Shown here piece by piece: positions 1-5,878 of a stretch of 7,437 nucleotides of DNA. The notes beneath the pieces are model-generated. The model was given only the letters and a program-made list of their open reading frames with translations, did no database searches and was not told the DNA's origin. Location of the stretch: contig BOAV01000109.1 in assembly GCA_026002045.1 (NCBI GenBank), forward strand, positions 1-7,437, in the 5' to 3' direction. How positions within the stretch are numbered: position 1 is the first letter of the stretch; each line of letters begins with the position of its first letter. Made by a program: the position numbers and the translations under genes. The DNA is from Spirochaetia bacterium. Its GTDB lineage: Bacteria; Spirochaetota; Spirochaetia; Treponematales; Breznakiellaceae.

Positions 1-136
1 TATAAGAACAGTATAGTAGGATGTCAATAAAAATTTTATGTTTTTAAAATCATTTTTTAACAAATGAAACATAACCTTGTATTCCCGGCCAAAGGGCAGT
101 AAAGTGGAAACGCGATTTTTAAGGGAGGGTGGCATT

Positions 137-812
137 TTGAAAATTACCGATATAAGCGCCTGGCAGGCAGCCGGTTCCTTTGTAAAGCAATGGGATGATG
201 TGGATAGGGTGTGCCGGCCCCTGGACATATATGACGATTATTTCGCCACCCGTCCGGACCGGACAAAAACCACCATAGGCCAGAAACGGCAGGCCAGCCT
301 GTACTTTATTGATATTGAAACCGACGAGGGCGTCACCGGAACAAAATTCCCGTCTACGGCAGTATGCTGGCCAATTCCACCATCCCCGAACGGGCTGCGG
401 AAGTCGCCTTGAAGGTAAAAATATGGGCCATCCCGCCCAGAAATGGTTCTTCCCTTGGGGCCCAAGGTCCGGCCCGGAAGGAATCCGGGACAATGTAGCC
501 CTGGCCGCAGCCCTGCGGGAGGCAGTGGGCGCCGATTACCCCCTGATGTTCGACGCATGGATGGGTTGGGACATCCCCCTTATTCCCCACGGCATGGGAG
601 TCGCCGCAGCGGCTCATACCATAGCGGGCATGCCTTCTTCCCTCTGCCCCTGGCAGGAATATCTCTTTTCCTACATGGAACAGGAAACCGCCCTGTTCAA
701 GTACCCCCTTAAACCCGAGGGGGGCTTTATCACCCTTCGGGACGATGTGTACGGCCTGGGCATGGACCTGGATGAAAACAAGGTTGAGAGCAGAACCCGG
801 GTGGTGTTTTAA
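137..812 (+). pseudogene. Decayed enolase-superfamily sugar-acid dehydratase (L-rhamnonate dehydratase-like)
   Basis: This is the remnant of a mandelate racemase/enolase-superfamily dehydratase. Intact relatives such as RhmD remove water from a sugar acid to give a 2-keto-3-deoxy acid. The likely start is TTG at 137, behind GGGAGGG at 123-129, reading M-KITDISAW. Homology then moves through three frames. Frame 2 ends near 340 (TDEGVTG). Frame 1 runs about 343-420 (KIPVYGSML). Frame 3 runs from about 420 to the TAA at 810-812 (NMGHPAQKWFFPWGP onward). The second shift fits loss of one A from the run at 417-421. Compared from memory with RhmD (about 400 residues), some 80-85 residues are missing at the first junction. 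About 90 more are missing at 573-584, where LMFDAWMGWD meets IPHG. The remaining 225 or so codons plus these gaps give the full family length. The first metal-ligand Asp (552-554) and the catalytic His (588-590) survive, but the stretch holding the other two metal-binding acids is gone, so no active enzyme is expected. The exact substrate class is less certain than the family. Confidence 0.85.
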
Positions 813-880
813 CGGTGGTAGTAACACTGCTCTACCCTCCCGCTCCCCCCCTGCAAGTAAAGATGAGGGACATAACTTCG

Positions 881-909
881 TTGACAATCCGGCCGATGCC
901 ACCTATCAT
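881..909 (+). promoter_or_regulatory. Sigma70-type promoter for dhaKL
   Basis: A perfect -35 box TTGACA (881-886) is followed, after a 17-base spacer, by TATCAT (904-909), one mismatch from the consensus -10. Transcription should begin near 916, giving a leader of roughly 46 bases that includes the AAGGAG ribosome binding site at 951-956. It lies between the broken dehydratase and dhaK, so the kinase genes need not depend on transcription through the pseudogene. Assignment is by sequence match only. Confidence 0.75.
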
Positions 910-961
910 TTAGCTTGCTTATTTAAAAAAATTGGGGAAAGATTTTTTTAAAGGAGAATTT

Positions 962-1957
962 ATGCAGCGTATTCTGAATAATCCTGACGATATCGTAGAC
1001 GAGATGCTCAAGGGCTTCGTCAAGGCCCACGGGGACATTGTTGCCCCCACGGAAAACTCCCGGGTCCTCAAGCGGGCCGATATGCCCAAGGGACAGGTGG
1101 GCATTGCCACGGGCGGCGGCAGCGGACACAAACCCGCCTTTGTGGGCTATATCGGGACCAATCTTTGCGATGCCGTGGCGGTGGGGGAAATCTGTACTTC
1201 ACCAACGGCGGACGCATTTCTGGATGCCTTCCGCGCGGCAAACCAGGGCCGGGGTGTCGCGTGCCTCTACGGGAACTATTCCGGGGACAACATGAACGTA
1301 AAGATCGCCGTCAAGATGGCGGCGAAAGAGGGCATCGAAGTTAAGACCGTGATCGCCAATGACGACGCAGCTTCCGCCCCAAAGGACCAGCGCGGAAAAC
1401 GCCGGGGAGTCGCCGGGGAGGTGTTGATGTGGAAGGTCGGCGGCGCAAAGGCCGCCGCCGGCGCGGACCTGGACGCGGTAATCGCCGCAGCGCAAAGGGC
1501 CATCGACAATACCCGCAGTGTGGGAATCGGTCTTACCCCCTGCACCCTGCCCGCGGTGGGGCATCCCAATTTCAAAATTGCGGAGGGGACCATGGAAGTG
1601 GGCATCGGCCACCACGGGGAACCGGGGATCGAAGTCTGCCCCCTGGAAAGCGCGGCGGACATGGCAAAGCGGATGGTCAACGTGGTGGTAAGCGATTATC
1701 CCTTTAAGGCGGGGGATGAAACAGTGGTACTGGTTTCCGGGCTGGGCGCGACTCCGGTGATGGAACTCTACGTGCTCTACGATGAGATCGAAAAAATTCT
1801 TACCGCACAGGGAATCAAAATATACCGTCCTTACGTTGGGAATTATTTTACCTCCCTTGAAATGATGGGCGCCACATTGACGGTGATGAAACTTGATGAT
1901 GAACTTAAAACCCTGATCGACATGCCCTGCTACAGCATGGGTTTGAAGCAGCGATAA
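962..1957 (+). CDS. dhaK: Dihydroxyacetone kinase subunit DhaK (substrate-binding subunit)
   Basis: DhaK holds the keto-triose or related ketose substrate as a hemiaminal on a histidine while the partner DhaL supplies the phosphoryl group. The protein is 331 residues, starting at ATG 962 with AAGGAG at 951-956 five bases upstream. A TTG at 932 in the same frame has no comparable site. Visible motifs are GGGSGHKP (His56), NYSGDNMN (Asp109) and GIGHHGEPG (His218). As I recall the numbering, these match His56, Asp109 and covalent His218 of E. coli DhaK. The residue after His56-Gly-type motif GSGH is Lys, where E. coli has Glu. The protein is somewhat short for the family (E. coli about 356). dhaL follows after 10 bases, so the two form an operon. 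No dhaM lies in the window, so the phosphoryl donor (ATP, or a PTS relay encoded elsewhere) is open. Relatives of this type also phosphorylate erythrulose or apulose, so dihydroxyacetone itself is not proven. Confidence 0.93.
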   Translation: MQRILNNPDDIVDEMLKGFVKAHGDIVAPTENSRVLKRADMPKGQVGIATGGGSGHKPAFVGYIGTNLCDAVAVGEICTSPTADAFLDAFRAANQGRGVACLYGNYSGDNMNVKIAVKMAAKEGIEVKTVIANDDAASAPKDQRGKRRGVAGEVLMWKVGGAKAAAGADLDAVIAAAQRAIDNTRSVGIGLTPCTLPAVGHPNFKIAEGTMEVGIGHHGEPGIEVCPLESAADMAKRMVNVVVSDYPFKAGDETVVLVSGLGATPVMELYVLYDEIEKILTAQGIKIYRPYVGNYFTSLEMMGATLTVMKLDDELKTLIDMPCYSMGLKQR

Positions 1958-1967
1958 GGGGGAGATT

Positions 1968-2624
1968 ATGGCGAAGGTATTTTACAATAAGGACGGGAAA
2001 CCGGTACTGGAAAAAATCGTGCTGGCGGTACAGCAGAACAAAGATTACCTGAGCGAAGTGGACGGCCTTATCGGCGACGGGGACCACGGTATGAATATGA
2101 ACAAGGGCTTTACCATGTTCGCCGACAGTATCGCTAACCGGGACATCAGTTTTACTGAGGGGCTTGATGAATTGGGCGGTCTTTTGTTCAGCAAGATCGG
2201 CGGCTCCATGGGCCCCATCTACGGGACGATCTTTACCCAGATGGCCGAGACCGGCGCGGAACATGGGGAAATCGGCACATCGGAACTGGCGGCCATGCTC
2301 CGCTCCGGGCTCCTTGCGCTCTACGATATTGTGGAAGCCCGCCCCGGAGACAAGACCCTGGTGGATACCCTGGCTCCGGTCTGCGATGTGATGGATCGTG
2401 CTGCGGAAGAAGGGACAGACCTTGCCGAGTCGAATCTTACCGCCGCATTGGAAGAACTGAAAAAAGCGGCGGAGGAAGGCTGGGAATCCACCAAAGACCT
2501 GGAAGCAAAATTCGGCAGGTCCGCCCGGCTTGGGGAACGGTCAAAGGGCGTGTATGATGCGGGGGCCACTTCCTGCAAAATAATACTGACCGCCATGGCC
2601 GACGGTATTCTGGCGTTTTTGTAG
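1968..2624 (+). CDS. dhaL: Dihydroxyacetone kinase subunit DhaL (nucleotide-binding subunit)
   Basis: DhaL is the all-helical nucleotide-binding subunit that transfers phosphate to the substrate held by DhaK. It is 218 residues, a normal length (E. coli about 210). The start is ATG 1968 behind the purine-rich GGGGGAG just after the dhaK stop. The Mg2+/nucleotide site is clear: VDGLIGDGDHGMN supplies Asp32, Asp37 and Asp39, equivalent to the three aspartates of E. coli DhaL. Further conserved blocks are GGSMGP (78-83), PGDKT (126-130), GRSARLGERS (183-192) and the C-terminal DAGATS (197-202). No membrane segment or signal peptide is seen, so it is cytoplasmic. The gene is co-transcribed with dhaK and ends 8 bases before the end of the convergent FAD oxidoreductase gene. 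Whether it binds exchangeable ATP or a fixed ADP recharged by DhaM cannot be told from sequence alone. Confidence 0.93.
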   Translation: MAKVFYNKDGKPVLEKIVLAVQQNKDYLSEVDGLIGDGDHGMNMNKGFTMFADSIANRDISFTEGLDELGGLLFSKIGGSMGPIYGTIFTQMAETGAEHGEIGTSELAAMLRSGLLALYDIVEARPGDKTLVDTLAPVCDVMDRAAEEGTDLAESNLTAALEELKKAAEEGWESTKDLEAKFGRSARLGERSKGVYDAGATSCKIILTAMADGILAFL

Positions 2625-2632
2625 ACAGCACA

Positions 2633-4033
2633 CTAGATGATGGAAGCCAGCTTTTGCTGCAATGCCCTTATATCAATGTCACGGACATTCTGTTTTCCCG
2701 CTTTGATCAGCTGTGCCCCGGCGGTTCCGGCGGCCTGGCCAAGGGCCATGCAATAGGCGATATTGCGGGACGCCGACAGGGCCGCGTGATTCGCGCTGAA
2801 ACAACGGCCTGCGATGTATAAATTATCAAATCCCGCAGCAATAATACTGCGATAGGGAACATGATAATAGTTACCATTCCCCAGTTCATCATGTCGGGTG
2901 GATTTTCCGTCCGCAGAATGGATCTCGATACCGCCAAAGTTACTGACAATTGCGTCATCAAATTTACGCAGGTTGTTTACATCATCATCGGTAAAAATAT
3001 AATCCCCGGTGATCCGCCGGGATTCCCGTATGCCCAGCATACTTCCCGTATCCATAAGAAATGATTTTTCAAATCCGGGCACAAAGGCCTGCATAAATTT
3101 AAAAGTAGCGTGAACCTGTTTCCGTCCCGCAATAAGCGCATCGGTAAGCTCCTTCCCGTTGTCTCCCTTAAAATAGGGAATCCGGGTGGAATTAACCAGC
3201 ACGTGGGAGCCCTGGGGCTGGTTCATAAAAATCAATCCACGCTGGAGCATCATCTCCGATTCCCAGGGGGTGAGAAAATCAGGATGCTCTTTTATTTTCT
3301 GCCGGATAAGGGGAATAAAATCCGCAAAATGCGCGTACTTGTCGTTGGCGATATTTTTCCGGTTCTGCGCCGGGCTTATCTTGTGGTTTGAATAGGTATC
3401 CTGTTCGGAGGCATACACATCGGCGTGGGCTTCCATTTCGGAAATGAGTTTTTCAATGTCCACGTTTCCGATTCTGAACATCAACGTCGGAGAGGAACTA
3501 TAGCCCTGCTCATTACCCACCAGAAAAGAAGCCCCCGCATTAAAGGCAAGCTGCCCGTCCCCGGTACAGTCGATGAAATATTTTGCCCCTATTGCCTCAG
3601 GCCCATTAAGGCCGTCAATAATCACGTGGCTTATGTTCCGCCCTTCTTTGATCACTCCGGTAATGGCTGCGCCGAAGCGCAGTTCCGCGCCCGCCTCGGA
3701 GACAAGCATATCATCCAGCGTCCATTTGGCAAGCTCCGGGTCTATGGGCACTTCGTGCCTGCCCGCAAGAAAGTCCGAATGTTGAAATGCGTCAAGCCGC
3801 TTCAACAGTTCTTCTGCGATTCCGTGATTGGTAAATGAAATCGCTATTTTGCTCATAAGGGCGGAAGTCATGGTCCCCCCAAGGGCAAAGAGCCGTTCCG
3901 CGACAAAGGTTTTCACCCCCGCCCTGCCCGCCGCAATGGCGGCCCCTGAACCGGCGCAGCCGCCCCCGGCAACAAACACATCCACATCAGCGACAATGGG
4001 AATTTTTTTGTTTTGTATAGTTACATAATCCAC
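2633..4033 (-). CDS. FAD-dependent oxidoreductase (PF12831-type), substrate unknown
   Basis: This is a predicted cytoplasmic flavoprotein of 466 residues, related to the FAD_oxidored family found in sugar-utilisation loci of many gut and environmental bacteria. The N-terminal dinucleotide-binding fold reads DVFVAGGGCAGSGAA (residues 18-32), with acidic Glu46 at the end of the second strand for the ribose. Later family signatures are FIDCTGDG (153-160), LGIRESRRITGDY (333-345) and a C-terminal FAD-contact block LYIAGR...GQAAGTAGA (405-440). I start it at GTG 4033 because GGAGG (4043-4039) sits five bases upstream. An ATG at 4045 would include that ribosome binding site in the coding sequence, and an ATG at 4099 lies inside a palindrome. 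The gene seems more AT-rich than dhaK: positions 2821-2880 have 22 G/C of 60, against 46 of 60 at 1441-1500, which are chosen extremes. It is convergent with dhaL and divergent from the dehydrogenase. The reaction is not assignable; family members are sometimes labelled xanthan lyase without good reason. Confidence 0.88.
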   Translation of the reverse strand: MDYVTIQNKKIPIVADVDVFVAGGGCAGSGAAIAAGRAGVKTFVAERLFALGGTMTSALMSKIAISFTNHGIAEELLKRLDAFQHSDFLAGRHEVPIDPELAKWTLDDMLVSEAGAELRFGAAITGVIKEGRNISHVIIDGLNGPEAIGAKYFIDCTGDGQLAFNAGASFLVGNEQGYSSSPTLMFRIGNVDIEKLISEMEAHADVYASEQDTYSNHKISPAQNRKNIANDKYAHFADFIPLIRQKIKEHPDFLTPWESEMMLQRGLIFMNQPQGSHVLVNSTRIPYFKGDNGKELTDALIAGRKQVHATFKFMQAFVPGFEKSFLMDTGSMLGIRESRRITGDYIFTDDDVNNLRKFDDAIVSNFGGIEIHSADGKSTRHDELGNGNYYHVPYRSIIAAGFDNLYIAGRCFSANHAALSASRNIAYCMALGQAAGTAGAQLIKAGKQNVRDIDIRALQQKLASII

Positions 4034-4038
4034 CTTGT

Positions 4039-4043
4039 CCTCC
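4039..4043 (-). promoter_or_regulatory. Ribosome binding site deciding the GTG start of the FAD oxidoreductase
   Basis: On the minus strand GGAGG is followed by ACAAG and then GTG (4033-4031), an ideal spacing of five bases. No comparable site precedes the in-frame ATG at 4045 or the one at 4099. This favours the GTG start and shortens the protein by 22 residues compared with the longest open frame. Confidence 0.65.
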
Positions 4044-4064
4044 ATTAATCTAATCGTATATATT

Positions 4065-4103
4065 AGACTTGTTCGACAACCCGGTTGGTTGTCGAACAAG
4101 TCT
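4065..4103. repeat. Palindrome A: perfect 17-bp inverted repeat
   Basis: The left arm AGACTTGTTCGACAACC (4065-4081) is perfectly complementary to the right arm (4087-4103), with a five-base loop CGGTT. It sits in the divergent spacer, closest to the FAD oxidoreductase. No T-run follows on either strand, so it is not a typical terminator. Its core TTGTTCG recurs in palindrome C. It could be a dispersed extragenic palindrome, a protein-binding site or a transcript hairpin; the sequence does not decide. Confidence 0.9.
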
Positions 4104-4105
4104 TA

Positions 4106-4144
4106 CAGTTTCTCAGGCTAAAGCCTTGCGAAACTGCGTTTTTT
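4106..4144 (+). terminator. Palindrome B: hairpin plus T6, terminator-like on the + strand
   Basis: CAGTTTC (4106-4112) pairs with GAAACTG (4130-4136), and the inner AGGCT (4115-4119) pairs with AGCCT (4122-4126) around a two-base AA loop. A small 2/3-base internal loop separates the stems. Two bases later comes a run of six T (4139-4144), the usual shape of a rho-independent terminator reading rightwards. No + strand gene ends just upstream, since the nearest gene on the left runs the other way. It may block antisense readthrough, attenuate a long leader of the dehydrogenase gene, or simply be part of a palindromic repeat element. Confidence 0.55.
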
Positions 4145-4150
4145 ATCGGA

Positions 4151-4182
4151 AGTTGTTCGGAAACTGAGGTTTCCGAACAACT
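4151..4182. repeat. Palindrome C: perfect 14-bp inverted repeat
   Basis: AGTTGTTCGGAAAC (4151-4164) is perfectly complementary to 4169-4182, with the four-base loop TGAG. It lies 44 bases before the start codon of the dehydrogenase gene. Directly to its right are -10-like hexamers, TATTAT (4184-4189) and TATAAA (4187-4192), but no recognisable -35 box at the proper distance. The palindrome covers the place where a -35 would sit, so it could be an operator for an activator or repressor. It shares the TTGTTCG core with palindrome A. Confidence 0.9.
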
Positions 4183-4225
4183 CTATTATAAATTCTATTG
4201 ACCAAATAATACAGGGGGCGAATAT

Positions 4226-4993
4226 ATGATTTCCTACCACGGAGCGGATACGGATTTTTCACTGAAGGGCAAGACCGCCATCATCACCGGCGGCGCTGCG
4301 GGCATCGGGAAGGCAACGGCGGAATTCTTTGCCAAAAAGGGGGTTAACCTGGTTCTTGCGGACCTGAACCCCCAAGTCGATGCCATTGCCAAAAAACTGG
4401 GGGGCAAAAACATCGGGGTCCCCGGAAATGTATGCGAAGGCCCCTACCGGAAAAGCGTGATTGACGCTGCGGTGAAAACCTTTGGGGGCGCGGACATCCT
4501 TGTGAACAGCGCCGGTATCGTGGCCCTTGAAAAGGCCGAATCCATCAGTGAGGATTTTTGGGACCGGACCATCAGCATCAATCTTACAGCCGGTTTCAGG
4601 ATGGCTCAGGTTTTCGGCGCATACCTCATCGAAAACAAGCGGCCCGGCAGCATCGTCAACATGGCATCCCAGGCCGGGGTGATTGCGCTGGACCGGCATG
4701 TTGCCTACTGCGCCAGCAAGGGGGGCATCATCTCCATGACCAAGGTACTGGCCCTGGAATGGGGCAAATACGGCATCCGGGTAAACGCCGTGTCCCCCAC
4801 GGTGGTGCTCACCGAATTGGGACACCAGGCCTGGGACGGGCCCGTGGGGGATGCCTTTAAAAAAGAAATCCCTGCGGAACGCTTCGCGGAGCCCGATGAA
4901 ATCGCCGGGATCATCGCCTTTTTGTGCAGCGATGCTGCGGCAATGATCACCGGGCACAATCTTCTGGCGGACGGCGGGTATACGATTAAATAG
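4226..4993 (+). CDS. NAD-dependent short-chain polyol dehydrogenase, GolD/D-threitol dehydrogenase-like
   Basis: This classical short-chain dehydrogenase/reductase has 255 residues and probably oxidises a vicinal hydroxyl of a small polyol to a ketose with NAD+. ATG 4226 follows AGGGGG (4213-4218) at seven bases. The cofactor motif TGGAAGIG is at 21-28, and Asp46 after the second strand favours NAD over NADP. NSAG is at 94-97, Asn119, and the catalytic set Ser148, Tyr161 and Lys165 (YCASK) is complete. The segments NMASQAGVIALDRHVAYCAS, SPTVVLTELG and the end DGGYTIK closely match, from memory, Listeria innocua GolD. GolD lies in an operon with dihydroxyacetone-kinase genes, and its mycobacterial relatives oxidise D-threitol to D-erythrulose. 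That pairing with DhaK/DhaL is seen again here, although the FAD gene stands between them. Only 61 bases separate it from the IclR gene, so joint transcription is possible. Substrate (D-threitol, D-arabitol or another polyol) is inferred, not shown. Confidence 0.9.
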   Translation: MISYHGADTDFSLKGKTAIITGGAAGIGKATAEFFAKKGVNLVLADLNPQVDAIAKKLGGKNIGVPGNVCEGPYRKSVIDAAVKTFGGADILVNSAGIVALEKAESISEDFWDRTISINLTAGFRMAQVFGAYLIENKRPGSIVNMASQAGVIALDRHVAYCASKGGIISMTKVLALEWGKYGIRVNAVSPTVVLTELGHQAWDGPVGDAFKKEIPAERFAEPDEIAGIIAFLCSDAAAMITGHNLLADGGYTIK

Positions 4994-5010
4994 ATGCTTT
5001 GCGTTTTTTG

Positions 5011-5039
5011 TTTACTTTTCATCCTTTTTCCGGTATAGT
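5011..5039 (+). promoter_or_regulatory. Candidate promoter for the IclR-family gene
   Basis: TTTACT (5011-5016, four of six consensus bases) and TATAGT (5034-5039, five of six) are separated by 17 bases in the short spacer after the dehydrogenase gene. The expected start near 5046 leaves a leader of only about ten bases, just covering the AGG before the start codon. The regulator may therefore be expressed on its own as well as by readthrough. Confidence 0.45.
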
Positions 5040-5054
5040 TATCTAACAGGATGA

Positions 5055-5870
5055 ATGATGCAGAAGAAAACGGCAAAACCGCCCAGTGAGGGCATTAAAA
5101 AAAATCAGTCATTGAGAAAGGCGCTTCAGATACTGGAAGGAATGACGAAGATCAACTCTCCGGCGCGGCTGCAGGATATTGCGGGGAGTCTCAGGATGCC
5201 CCAGAGTACGCTGCTCCGGTTTCTCAATACCTTTATTGATTTTGGCTATGTGGGACAGGACCCGGATACGTCCTGTTATTTCCTGACCCTCAAACTGGTG
5301 GAGCTTGGAGCCAGGGCAAGCGGGAGTTATCCTTTTCAGGCTTCCCTTTCAAAGTATGTAAAACAGGCGGCAGCGGCTTTCAGCGAGTCGGCGTCCCTCT
5401 GTGTGGAACAGAATATGCAGATGGTCTACATCGCCACCGAGGAAGGGCCCGGCCGGATGCTCCAGACCTTACACCGGATTGGGCATATCGCCCCCATGCA
5501 CGCCACCGGGGTAGGCAAACTGCACCTGCTCAACTATTCAGATGCCCGGCTTGAGGAGCTTGAGCAAAAATTCGGCTTCCCAAAATATACGGATCATACG
5601 ATTACCAATCTGAAGGATCTAAAAAGGGAACTTGAGCAGGTACGGGAGCTTGGCTTTGCCATGGATAATGAGGAATGTGAAGTCGGGGTACGGTGTATCG
5701 CGGTACCGGTAAAGAACTTTCAGGGCCAGGTAGTGGCGGGAATCAGCGTTTCTGCCCCGGTAACCCGAATGGATAAACAAAAAATCGAAGAAGTGAGCCG
5801 GTTTTTAAAGGAAATAAGCGTCCGGGCCTCCCGTGAACTGGGCTGGGACGCAGAACAAAAAGAAAGATGA
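5055..5870 (+). CDS. IclR-family transcriptional regulator
   Basis: This 271-residue regulator has the length and layout of the IclR family: an N-terminal winged helix-turn-helix and a C-terminal effector-binding domain. The DNA-binding part spans about residues 18-70. The helix-turn-helix reads LQDIAGSLRMPQSTLLRFLN (39-58), followed by the wing with FGYV and YFLTLKLVELG. The effector domain (about 95-262) carries the usual MHATGVGKLHLL (148-159) and NEECEVGVRCIAVPV (205-219). ATG 5055 and ATG 5058 are adjacent in frame, both behind AGG (5048-5050); 5058 has the more usual spacing. It lies 61 bases after the dehydrogenase gene and ends 8 bases before the convergent polymerase gene. By position it probably senses a metabolite of the polyol/ketose pathway and acts on the 4034-4225 spacer, the dhaK promoter or its own promoter. 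The effector cannot be told from sequence. Confidence 0.92.
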   Translation: MMQKKTAKPPSEGIKKNQSLRKALQILEGMTKINSPARLQDIAGSLRMPQSTLLRFLNTFIDFGYVGQDPDTSCYFLTLKLVELGARASGSYPFQASLSKYVKQAAAAFSESASLCVEQNMQMVYIATEEGPGRMLQTLHRIGHIAPMHATGVGKLHLLNYSDARLEELEQKFGFPKYTDHTITNLKDLKRELEQVRELGFAMDNEECEVGVRCIAVPVKNFQGQVVAGISVSAPVTRMDKQKIEEVSRFLKEISVRASRELGWDAEQKER

Positions 5871-5878
5871 TCCACGGA

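Noticed and set aside
1..136. A promoter in the AT-rich stretch before the pseudogene.
   Set aside because: Several TATA-like strings exist, but none pairs with a -35 box at good spacing. Only the GGGAGGG before TTG 137 is supportable.
309..812. A free-standing 167-residue protein ORF starting at 309.
   Set aside because: Only the part after about 420 matches the dehydratase family. The first residues are an out-of-frame reading of the same broken gene.
811..850. A tRNA D-arm-like string (GGTAGAGCA on the minus strand) with a GGTAG/CTACC inverted repeat.
   Set aside because: No anticodon arm, T-arm or acceptor stem can be built around it, so it is a chance match.
3425..3838. A 137-residue open frame antisense to the FAD oxidoreductase.
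   Set aside because: It lacks a plausible ribosome binding site and recognisable motifs, and it overlaps fully a gene with clear family signatures.
4065..4182. A possible small CRISPR array because of the repeated palindromes.
   Set aside because: The three repeats differ in sequence and length, spacing is irregular and there are no cas genes.
4259..4957. A 232-residue open frame antisense to the dehydrogenase.
   Set aside because: It is a by-product of GC-rich codon structure. The + strand protein carries all SDR motifs.
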